Source: Echiichthys vipera (Eukaryota > Chordata > Actinopteri > Perciformes > Trachinidae). Taken from it: DNA of 64,000 nucleotides. Positions 25,613 to 36,100 of the stretch are shown in pieces; positions within the stretch are counted from its first letter, which is position 1; each line of letters begins with the position of its first letter. The stretch spans positions 15,342,880 through 15,406,879 of the forward strand of contig OY829657.1 of the NCBI GenBank assembly GCA_963691815.1, read 5' to 3'. The notes under the pieces are model-generated. The model made no database searches, was not told where the DNA came from, and saw only the letters and a list, made by a program, of their open reading frames with translations. The position numbers were made by a program, and so were the translations under genes.

Positions 25613-27705
25613 AACACTCTCCTGCCTAAAATTACACAGTAGCAGCAAAGTGCTCCAAATGTGTCAAAGCTCTCCAATACACCGCTCTTCAATATCGTTT
25701 CTTCAACAGCTTTTTTATTAGTCCATTGCTAGCATGTAATTATCTCAAGCCCCATCGTACTGCTCCCAGAGAATTCAGTATAGATCATTTACTTTCTTCT
25801 TGACACACATACAACAAAACCGAAGGCCTGGCCAATTAATATAGAATACAATCGTTAATTATGTCAACTCATCACTTGTTATGATTTAATTTTAATTCAG
25901 TTTAGATGGATACAACTAAACCATGTTTTGCTGACACAAAAGCACTAAAATGATCCATGTGGAGAGTTGGACATTATGTGCTTATGTGCTAAACAAGCTG
26001 GAGAGTAGTGCGTCAGACATTAATTATAGACTCTGGATATTTGATACAATCAGAGGTGCTCCAAAAGGGACATAATAAGCAATGCAGCGGTGAGTGGAAA
26101 CCAGAACTTTCTAAGAGTGACCTCCACTGTATTGATGTCTGTATATATCTCAGAAAGATTTGCAAGTGGAATATGGACCGCAGGTGGACAGAAAACTGAA
26201 TGAAACTCCCTCTAAAATAATAATGATGTCATATTTTGTCTGAAATGGCAGCTGGAGGGACAATATTCAGTGGCAGAGCAGAGTGCTTACCTCTGCAGTG
26301 TTTTTGCCAACCAGGTCAATCAGTGTAACAGTTAATCAGGCAATTCAACTGATTACAGACTCTGGCAGGAGGGCTACAGGAAACTACAGGAATCAGAACA
26401 GGCTAGAAACGGCTACACACTGAAATGACAGGTAGAGGAAACAAAAGTCTCCACAATGATGACTCATGGTGGGTAGCCTCTGGATTAGCCCTCAACCAAC
26501 AATATGAACCTAGTGCTGCATATTTAGCATTGCACAGACCATATGTTGCCAGCTGATTATGTATTTGTTTTGCTCTGGAGGCCACAATACACAAATAAAA
26601 CCACGGGTATCATACAAAAGATATTTAATTTGTATCAACTAGTTACTTTCTGTCAAACCTTTTTTGGTTGTAAGCATGAGGATACCTATAGTGATGAAGA
26701 ATGAACTGATGAATGAGGGCCAGCTTGCAAAACAACTGAACAGGGTCATCTTTTCAATTAAGAAATGTTAAGTGTGCACACACTAAAGGTTATACAAACA
26801 TAGCCTGGCAGTCAAGCTCGATAGAATGAATGGCAGCCCAGGAAACAATAAGTGCTTATTTTAAGTGAGTTGTCAATGCTCCTTGTAGAGTTCTCCATCC
26901 AACTGACCGGGGTAAACAGCATTCAGGCCAAAGTCCGGCTCATTCAGCCACTCTGTGGCAAGTACTTGCAAGCTCACGGCCTTTCAAGCCAGTCATGGAC
27001 TTCTGAGCATGTAAACTCCCAATAATTGCATGTCATTATACTGCCCTGGGGCACTGACACAGATACTTAACCTGTTGAAATGACAAACCTAAATGCTGAT
27101 GTGAATGCAACTTTTCCAAATGAAAAGAAAGAAAGACACAGAGACAGGTTGTCTTTCAAAAGGAAGGCAGGGTGTACAAGTCCAACCAGAATTTCAGTGA
27201 GATTACCACAGGATTATCACAGTGTGCATATAGCTCCTCAACCACTTAAAAAGATGGTGGTACCGACAAATAGCATATAAATTGTTAGAGAAGTGGATAG
27301 CAATACAAAATAAAGATTATTTGGCAAATAATATCATAAACAGTGAACAGGAGAGGGTAATGGAAATTATTATATGACTTTGATACACCAACAAAGCCGT
27401 ATCCACAAGTAGGCTATTATAGATAACAATATATGACAGGCCCTATTGTTGCCATAGCACAACCTATCAACAACTATCTGACAGAGGGGCAATAAAAGCA
27501 GCAACATGTAGGTTTGATCAGCAAAGTTGATTTCACTTCTCTATCGATCTTAGCTTTACAAAATGGAAGAAGTAGTTCCCATCTGTAACCAGTGTATAAA
27601 GAAAATCAATCATTTGCAATGGCTTTGTTAGCCTTACGTTTACGCGCAGCTATTGTTGCTCTTTGGTGGGCTACTCGGAAGCTCGGTTAAAAGTGCATGT
27701 AAGAT

Positions 27706-27724
27706 AAAAAAAAAAAAAAAAAAA
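27706..27724. repeat. Homopolymer A run
   Basis: Nineteen consecutive A in btbd7 intron 1; no target-site duplication of a retroposed copy is obvious around it. Confidence 0.9.
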
Positions 27725-28221
27725 GCAAGTGGGCTGTTTGCCTCAGCTGATAGAAATGGGAAGCAATGTCCAAATAATTCACGACAGGCTAGCAAAGGGG
27801 AGTGATATTCACCACAAGGGCTGTGGTGAATATGACTGTAATTAGTAGCATATCCAAGGAGGCTAGGGTAACGTGAAAGCTACCTCTGCTGCTGTGTCGC
27901 TTTGACTTTAACCCTCGGGGAAACAGCAATTTACTTCGAGTAGGATGCGATGCAACTGTTTAAAAAAAGCGAAAAATATTTACCAGAAAGTGAAGAGCTT
28001 CGTGTGCATTGTTTTTTCTTCGTATCCCCTCGTAGTTTTTAGACAGTACTCCGACCCAAGTTGTCCCTGGCAGAGGGAGAGAGAGAGAAAAAATGCAGCT
28101 CAACACCTTCTTTTTCCAACTCTGCTCATTACGCACGGCTCGACGTCAACGTCCACATTTGATCTCTAATACGCGGTAATTTCCACTTGCGTCGACTTTC
28201 CGGCGATTTTTTAGCATTTAC

Positions 28222-28340
28222 CTCGACTAAAAAACTAAACCAGACCCGTTTTTATTCTCGGTTCGGTTCGGTATTCCCCCCGTAGTAGCACGACGCCTTG
28301 TTGGGTGGTTGTTATGGCCTATCCCGACGCTAACCGTTCC
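28222..28340 (-). promoter_or_regulatory. btbd7: Candidate btbd7 first noncoding exon and promoter
   Basis: On the minus strand a good donor (GTCGAG followed by GTAAAT) occurs at 28222/28221. The 100 bp upstream of it and the flanking 27900-28330 are CpG-rich compared with their surroundings. This is the only CpG-rich block upstream of btbd7 before sequence turns repetitive at about 28400. Transcription start not determinable from sequence. Confidence 0.4.
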
Positions 28341-28419
28341 AAGGTTGCCATGTTAAGATACAACGCTTCCTGTTTCGACTTTCAAAATAAATGCATTGAC
28401 TATTACAATTTGCATGTGT

Positions 28420-28800
28420 GCACAGAGGCGATTCTAGAGTCTGTTGGGGCCCTGGGCAAAAATCCACAGAGGGCCCTTCTAACCACCATTTATCACCATT
28501 ATGTTGTGAATAATCTGACACCTATAAAAAAAAAACCTGAAATGAAAAAATGTTTTTATTTCAAAAATGCATATTTTAGTTATTTCAAAATATGATTATA
28601 AACATAAAAACTGTGTAATTCAAACATTTTAATATGAGGAATAATAAAACCAGAACAATAAAAACTTGGGTGGAGTCGGGCGAGGACCCCTTAGGGGATC
28701 TACTGCTATTGCAAACTTTGCACATCGTCACTGCTGTAATTTAAAGTTTGTCATCCCTCAGGGGTCCCCTACTGGCCTGGGGCCAAATTAAAAAAACAAC
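28420..28800. repeat. Probable transposon-derived sequence
   Basis: This stretch contains GGGGCCCTGGGCAAAAATCC and GGGCCCTTCTAACC near its start and CAGGGGTCCCCTACTGGCC near its end, separated by A-rich sequence. It resembles interspersed repeat debris commonly seen in fish genomes; the family was not identified. No gene seen. Confidence 0.35.
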
Positions 28801-28859
28801 AGCATTTCAACTATATGTTCGATATGAAAAGTAATTTCTACAAATTCCTGTTGGAAATT

Positions 28860-29425
28860 CATGGAAATACCCATCATATTGTGTACTGCGTCTATGGCAA
28901 GCAGTTTTAACTTTTAATCGAATCACACTCCTATCTGTAATTACATTTAAGTTATCCATAATACCGTTTCTCCTAGTCAAAACTGAATTCTTACTTGTCA
29001 GAATGATAATTTCAGATATCCACAATGACATTCTTACTTGTACAGATGGCGTCACTTTTGCCATTCATGTGTATTGGGCTTTCAATTCTAGATATCCACA
29101 ATTACATTTTAGATGGTTCATTCTGGACATCTGTAATGTAATTCTTACTAATAAAATTGCAGTTGTACATTTTTACTATTCAGAATGTATTTTGGATAGT
29201 CAAAATTATATTATGGATATCTGGAATGGTTTTTCATTTGTGATATCTGAAATAAAAATTACGACTCCTAACAAATGGATTGTAGATATCTGAAATGGGA
29301 GTTTTTCCTATAAGAATTACACATGAATGGCAAAGGGACGTCATTTGTACTAGTATAAGAATTTTGTTGTGAATATCTGAAATGTTCTTGATAGGAAGAA
29401 TTGAATTACAGATATCTGCACTATA
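28860..29425. repeat. Foldback (palindromic) repeat element with GATATC-containing subunits
   Basis: The left arm at 29010-29076 and the right arm at 29315-29383 are inverted copies: TTTGCCATTCATGTGTA on the left pairs with TACACATGAATGGCAAA-like sequence on the right, and ATTTCAGATATCCACAA with TTGTGAATATCTGAAAT. Between and around them, a degenerate 30-40 bp unit (AGATATCC/GGATATCTG plus ACATTCTTAC) recurs about eight times in both orientations. No transposase is present, so this is a MITE-like or satellite-like foldback element. Confidence 0.7.
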
Positions 29426-29580
29426 CATCCAGATTACCTATTATTATGCCGTACTGCGCCTTTAGTTTGGAAGCGGAAAAACCTTGTTTCCTGTATTTTG
29501 CTGAGCTTGACAGGTTCTCAGTGGTCTACGCCGACTGGTCAAGAGGCCCATCACAGCTTGTGCAATAATACACTTGCGCA

Positions 29581-29593
29581 CGCCCTCTAGTGG
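29581..29593 (-). promoter_or_regulatory. CTCF-like motif
   Basis: CGCCCTCTAGTGG on the plus strand is CCACTAGAGGGCG on the minus strand, matching the CTCF core consensus CCASYAGRKGGCRS across the bases present. It lies between btbd7 and cox8/unc79. Occupancy is unknown. Confidence 0.5.
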
Positions 29594-30019
29594 TTTATTA
29601 GTGACAACGAGGCTTATGTGGGCTGCGTAAAATAACATTTATCAATCTTCCTCTACGTTTCCCATGATTACAATGCCATTCATCTGGGATACACAGCCAG
29701 TGGGGGTATGTACAGACGTGAAGCAGTGTGGACGACATTTAAGTGTGGTGTAGTGAAAATATTATTATCATTTATTCACTTTTATAGCAATAACACGAAT
29801 GTTTGTCACGAAAATGTAAGTCAAAGCTTAAACCAGTTTAATCTTTGTACCCTATGCAGCTGGGGGAACCTCACTGCACAGTTTAAATGGGTCTGATCTA
29901 TTATCATGTTACCTAAATGAAGTTCCTGTGGTCTCCTGTTGAGGGCGACACAATACATGTAATCTCCAAAATTTTATTTAGCACATACAGTACTATGCAT
30001 ACTGTAGCCTATAGTAGCT

Positions 30020-30046
30020 TTTCTTCTTCTTCTTCTTCTTCTTCTT
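30020..30046. repeat. Microsatellite (TTC)n
   Basis: Nine TTC units in intergenic sequence. Confidence 0.93.
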
Positions 30047-31074
30047 TGGCCTCCAAGGTCATTTTTTTTAGATTTGCTATAAACAGAATCCCATGTTTTT
30101 ATACATCCAAAAGCCCTGTGAGACTCAATGATTACGTAAGGGTGGGATGACACTGAATAACAGGCCTTAATAAAAACAAATATGTTGTTCGTGCTCATCA
30201 GCCTGCTTTTACATCAACAATTAAGGACCTTAAGCACTTTACATTTATTTTAATCTAGAAATGATGTATATGGATCATTCATTCGGCGAATTGAGTAACC
30301 CTTTGTTCATATTCTGTTGTCTTATTGTAGGCAGTGTCATTGGGATGATAAAGGACCTTTTAAGCTTTTTTGTGTATGTGCATTTCAGGAATGCTTGGCT
30401 CATTTTCCCCCAGAACAATTCACCTGTTTTTCTACTTAATCATTTCCTTTACAAATCTGCAGCTGGGTCTAGGAAATCAGTTGAAACATCACATGTTACA
30501 GTTTATTAACAGTTTGTTTTATACAGTTTTATTTTACTTATTCTTCATGTGCGAGAGTTAATGCACAAACCTGAATTTAAAGTTAAAAAAAAAAGCTAGG
30601 TAGCTTTTGCCCACGTTTCTTCAAGATTTACATTGTAAATATTCCTATATTTTAATTGATTGTTAAAAAAGGCCCATCATCCATTTGAAAAACATAAAGT
30701 AAAGTAGCCTTTTTGGTCCATAGTTGTAAATTTAAGTTTTGAAGAAAAGCTGACTCAGTGAATTGCTGTTACCTAAAGTACTCTACCTTTAAAAATGCTG
30801 TCGAGAGTTCATTATAATGGTTCATCTCTATTATATAGAGTTTTTAAAATTCAGTCAAGTCTCACAGACTAGGCCATATTTCTTATCCTGATGAGAAGTT
30901 GGCCAGTATGTTTATTTGAGTGTCTCTGGCCCATGGAAGTAACTCCTCCCAGGAGCAGTGATGGGAATTAGATGAAAGTACCGACTATCTGTTAGAATCT
31001 CACAGGATATGAGGAGAAATTTCCACAGAAACATTATCATTTTCCGGTAGAGGCGAGTGACTGTGAGCAGAGAG

Positions 31075-31973
31075 ATGTTTTCCCTTCTTAGGACATCCAC
31101 ACTGACCTGGTCCAGGTTAATGAAAACCATTCAGCAAAATCACAGGTCAACCATCTACAGCAAGGCGCCAAAGGAAAAGATCGGCCCAGTGGTAGGACTG
31201 AAAGTCTTTGTTAGTAGTTGTATGGTAGAAGTTGAATGGACAGACATGTGAGGTTGTTTGACTGTATCAAAATGTGCTGCAACAGCAGGGACTCCAGTGG
31301 TGTTTTTACTTGTGATAACTGTGTGCTAATCTAGTCAAGTTATAAGGACCATGTTGGAACACAAGCAGTGCAGCAGTCCTGGGAAGTGGGTATCTGTGAC
31401 ACTAAACTGTATTCCCCCTAATGCGAGGAACTCAAGCGAACTGTGTTCCCAAGTCTGTAGAGTGGGAGACATGTTTTATTCATTTGTTATCCATAAGTCA
31501 GTGTGAAGCTCTGGCCTCTGTAAAGGGATCCTATGATGGAACTGCAACACAGCGGCCGGTGTTTATGCCACTATAAATCTGTTGATCTGTCCTCAGGGAC
31601 ACACACAGGGGCTTTTACAAAGCCTGGCTCAGGTTAGGAATACCAGAGTGCAGAGGGACAAAGGGAATATCATGGTGGGACGATATAAAAGTGGGCTGCT
31701 GTTACAGTGTTACAGTATATGACCTGATGAGTCACTGAGATCAGGACCTTCCGTTGTGGACACAGGTGTTCAATTCCCTCTATTCAATCTGTAGCTGAAG
31801 CCAGGAGAGGTTTGAGAGCTATACTACAAATCGTTCTTTCTTTCTTCTCTTTCATTTTCTTACAGCAATCGTTCTTTGCCATTTGTGTGTTTGCCGTGAC
31901 TCTCTTGGGCCCGGCTGGATGGATCATGCATCACATCCCAGAATACAAGCAGAGAGCACCTCCACGACCGTGA
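31075..31973 (+). CDS. cox8b: Cytochrome c oxidase subunit VIII (complete, two exons)
   Basis: Exons 31075-31191 and 31866-31973 join in phase 0 to give 74 aa, the usual size of COX8 precursors. Residues 1 to about 30 (MFSLLRTSTLTWSRLMKTIQ and on) are rich in Ser, Thr, Arg and Lys with no acid, as expected for a mitochondrial presequence. Residues about 42-63 form one transmembrane helix (FFAICVFAVTLLGPAGWIMH), with the family signature of a hydrophobic helix carrying GPAGW. The mature tail HHIPEYKQR is typical. The product is a small nuclear-encoded subunit of respiratory complex IV in the inner membrane. A GTG-initiated extension upstream is possible in the frame, but the ATG with G at -3 is preferred. 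Human COX8C occupies the same position; the choice of paralogue name (8b versus 8c) is inferred. Confidence 0.92.
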
Positions 31974-32068
31974 CTTCTGCAAGAACTCGGCTTTCAGGAA
32001 GACACCCATGCTCTTATTATTGGATTTTTTTAAATGAATTTTCCAGTTTGTAAAATGTTATTAAGATA

Positions 32069-32074
32069 AATAAA
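32069..32074 (+). terminator. cox8 polyadenylation signal
   Basis: AATAAA about 95 bp after the cox8 stop codon, the first canonical hexamer downstream. Confidence 0.8.
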
Positions 32075-33126
32075 ACCTGACGATTTAACTGTTTCCCTGT
32101 ATGAAGACTTTGATATGATATGGTATGTTATGGGATGTATACAAAATAGGACAGTTTGTTGACTGGTCTGATAGCTGTAATGGCATAAACAGTAGTAAGA
32201 AGCGCAGGGGTCGTTCCAGGGTGCAGTGACAGGATATTGCTCCTAATCAGCTGGAGATGAGATGGAAATACTCCAACAACTCTTGGCTCCAACTCAAACG
32301 GGCAGGGTCTTTCAGCCTGTCAGAGGTTCAGACCCTCAGAGGTCTGTTTATCTTCCAGTTGCATTTTTTCTCCTAGAAAAAGGATGCAGGACTTAAATTA
32401 AATTTTATTTAAATAATGATATTTGTATTTTGATACTCATCAGGCCTTCAAATGATAATGGGGATAGCCCAAGCAGCATCCCCTTCTTATTAAGATAGGA
32501 TAACTATCAACATATGGAAATATTGACAATCACAAACAAACATCTTCTAAGACATGAAAACAAAAAATGTGTGTAGGCCTAGATATAATTTTCCTCTGGG
32601 ACACGTCATGCTTATGATCATGACAATATGACAACCATCTGTTGCATGTTTAGCCTTTTCTATGCAGCACAGATAAAAACATATGCGCAGGAATATCTGG
32701 GCAAATACACGGATTTCTTTATTACTTCCCTCCTATAATCACTTCACTGATAGGGTTGTCATTGCAATTCTTGAATGACAATTTGTCAAAGGTGGATCAG
32801 TCCATTTGGAAAGGTATGTTGTGGCAGATGTATATCAACATCCCTCTCCGCCACGAAACAATGAAATTATCAAAATTAAAAACAGACTCCAAAAATTGGA
32901 TCTTCGTTTTCAATTCCGCTAAAAGCGACCGCGCCGCCGCCAAATAAGCCTCAGTGTGCAAATCCATCGCGCAGAGTGGTACAATCAAGCCGAGCCTGGG
33001 CTGCAAGGGGGGTTTATTCACTTTTCACGACTGAGGGAAACACAACGCCGGGGAGGAAGAAAAAAAAAAAACAACCACTAAAACAATTGACAGTCTGGGT
33101 TTTATGTTTCTCCAAGAGTCCGCGAA
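32075..33126. other. Intergenic stretch and probable unc79 promoter
   Basis: About 1 kb between the cox8 polyadenylation signal and the unc79 start codon. No gene recognised. The last 220 bp turn GC-richer (a GCGACCGCGCCGCCGCC block at about 32925-32941), which suggests the unc79 promoter/5' UTR. Confidence 0.45.
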
Positions 33127-36100
33127 ATGTCTACGAAGGCAGAGCAATGTAAGTACGACTGTGTGTGTGTGTTTTTTTGACTTGTCATGGGGGGGGGGGG
33201 GGGATTTTTGGAAACTGGAAATGTGATTTTTGTTGTAACCAAGAAAGCGAATGAGGGGAGCTGTCCTTGGTGATGAAACCGCGGTTGCCATGGCAGGTTG
33301 CAACACGTCCTCTCACTGCAGAGGATGGCCGGAGGGCTCAGCGCACACAGGAAGCCCCTGTGTATATGTGTGGTCCTCGGTATGTTAAGGGGAAACAAAT
33401 TAAATGGCCGTCCTGTTATCTTTTTCTTTTTCTTTTTTTTTTTTTTTGGTTGATTGACGGTTGGATGATGGGGCGCCTGTAGATATGGAGGTGTGCTGCG
33501 GGTCTCAAGGTCGACCTGACAGATTCTTTACTGAACAATATGGTGACATTATTAAATTGATCAATATTGTGTTTGGATCACACCGTCCTGAAGGCTGCTG
33601 TTCATTTCCGTCTTATTCCTCCCTTTGCTTTTGAACAGGTGGAAAGCAGCAGCCTCTCTCTCCAGATTATCTTCCATATTACTGAATGATCTGTAATCAG
33701 ATTTAATCAGATATGGCAAGTAAAGCATAACATATGGGGTCAAACTTGGTGTTTGGTGCTTTAATTTTTAATTGGCTAAAAGTTGTGTGCTGCTGGTATT
33801 GCTTGGTTAATATGGAAGAAGAGGGCTAGTGGGGTATCAGAAAAACAACAGAGAACAACAAGATTGGCAGCTGTTATCTCCATATATAAACATCAAAATG
33901 TTTTTAAAATGTACAATCATTTGTCCCTCAACATGTTTATATTTAAGCAGAGAGAAGCCTGTGTGCTGTAGTATGTTTTGCAGCGCAGACTTTGACCACA
34001 CGTGCTCAAACGCCTGCAGCTGTTATTTTTATTTTTATTTTAAGGTTTGTCATTTACAGGTCAGGGAGAAAGCTAAACACCACTGCCCGAAGTCACAGAA
34101 AATGGGTCAGCAATCACCAACTTAATTTACCTCTTATTTGACCAGACACACAACAAACACATTCATAACTAAAAACGTGACCTGAGGGGGGAGTTCAACA
34201 TAGAAGGGGTCACTGGCTACTGAACTGTCTCTCAGTATCATCTGCTAAAGGATGAGTAAGACCTCTCTCATGTCTCATGCTGACTACATTTTCCCAGCTT
34301 GTCTTGGGACTTGAACTGGCAACCTTTTGTACATAAGCGTCTTTCTGTAAGCAGTAGGTTACTGTATCCTCTAGGGCTTTCAGTGACCTCGCTGCTATAC
34401 CCAAAAGGTCACCTGGTGAGGTCCAGAGAGCCATGGGAACAGACTCATTGTTTTACTTGATAATTAGAGCTTCCGCGTCACATGCTGTCCTACGTGAACG
34501 ATAGCCAAGAAACAACAACAGAAGCACGTCCTCATGCATGTTCTGCCATTTGCCTTATCTGTGTGCTCAGATGCATGTGATAGTCTCACTAGTGTTGATT
34601 TGCTTGTTACTCTGCTCTTTATTTTGTCTAGTTGCCTCTAAGATACGATACTTGCAAGAGTATCACAACCGTGTGCAACACAATATTTACCCTGTGCCCT
34701 CCGGAACAGACATTGCAAACACACTGAAATACTTTTCCCAAACCCTGCTCAGGTAAGTACCCTGCTCTAGAGCCAACAGGTGAAGTAACAGACTGTAGAA
34801 TGTTTGATATTTAGCTTCCTTCATGATCAGATGAGATAACTCACAGCAGGTTGTTCTGAGACACATTGACACCATTAAATGGCTGATATGAATTTAGTAT
34901 GTCAAGAGGACGTAAGGGAAGTTCCTGCTCTGCTCTGAAAGAAGATAGAGAGTTATGGTGTTGTGTTAAAGCAGCAGCAAAGATAGACGCTTCAGTGATG
35001 TTTATTGATTCAGTGGTCGCCTGCTAAACGGACGCTTCCTTTGGGCGGCTTGTTGCGTCCTTCCCAGAGGGGCCCGGCGAAGGGCGGCTCCTTTTTGGCT
35101 CTGCAGTTGCAGGGTCAGTCTGCTCCCCTGGGTGCTGTGAAAGCCTGAGGAAGGAACAGCGTGTTATTTCCTCCTTCAACACAGGTCAAGTAGGCAGCCA
35201 TTTTGGACACATCTTATTTCATGATGTAATGTAATGATGCAAAATATGCATCTTTGCTTACAGTGCCTATAGAAAGTCATGGTACCCTTTTGAAATACAG
35301 CCTGAAATGATATTACATAAAAAAAAAAAAAAAATTTCCAGCTTGAGTTGACAACATACATGTGAAATAGTTTTTTTTCTAAATTTCTGAAAACTAATAA
35401 AAAAATTTAAAACTAGAATAGCAGGGTTAAAAAAGTCACGAGTCACCAGATTTAACCATTTGTGGAGGCTCCTTTTGCTTTAATTACATCCATCAGTCTG
35501 TTTGGATTTGTCTCTACCAGCTTTGTGCACCTAGACTGGGAAATATTTCCCCATTCTTCCTGCAGAACTACTCGAGTTCAGTCAAATTCTGTGGTGAGCG
35601 GCGATGGACTGCACTCTTCAAGTCCATCCACAGATGTTCTGTAGGATTCAGGTCCGGGCTCTGACTCGGCCACTCCATGTCATTCACCTTCCTGTCCTTT
35701 AGACACTGTGTTGTTTTTATGGAGGTGTGTTTTGGGTCGTTGTCATGCTGGAAGTTGAACCACCCGCTCATTTTCAAGTGTCTAACAGAGGTTTTCCTCA
35801 AGACTTTGGGTGCACAGCATCCATTTCCCCTTTAATCCAAGTCCCTGCTGAAGAGAAACAAGCCCACAACATAATGCAGCCACCACCATGCTTCACTGTA
35901 GGGATGGTGTGTTTTGGGTGGTGTGCTGTGTTTGGTTTCTGCCTAACATAGAGCTTAGAGTTCAGCCCAGAAAGTTCAATTTTGGTCTCATCTGACCATA
36001 TAACCCTTTTCCTCATGACATCAGAATCTTCAATATGTTTTTTTTACTACAAGACTCAGTGTGACATTTTTTCAGAAGAGGCTTCTTTTTTGCCACCCTG

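Larger units (their letters stand above)
22364..28221 (-). other. btbd7: Long first intron of btbd7
   Basis: 5.9 kb lies between the probable noncoding first exon and the start-codon exon. It contains homopolymers (C15 at 25598-25612, A19 at 27706-27724) and long stretches of complex AT-rich sequence with no repeats, typical of introns holding conserved noncoding elements (for example about 23440-23760 and 25680-25800). No coding exon was recognised. An alternative first exon could end at a GTAAATATT donor near 27980. Confidence 0.5.
29426..31074. other. Intergenic stretch between btbd7 and cox8
   Basis: No coding exon recognised. It contains a CTCF-like site at 29581-29593, a (TTC)n microsatellite at 30020-30046 and AT-rich sequence. 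The final 150 bp are the probable cox8 promoter/5' UTR, including TTCCGG at 31042-31047, an ETS/GABP-type core often found in promoters of oxidative phosphorylation genes. Confidence 0.5.
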
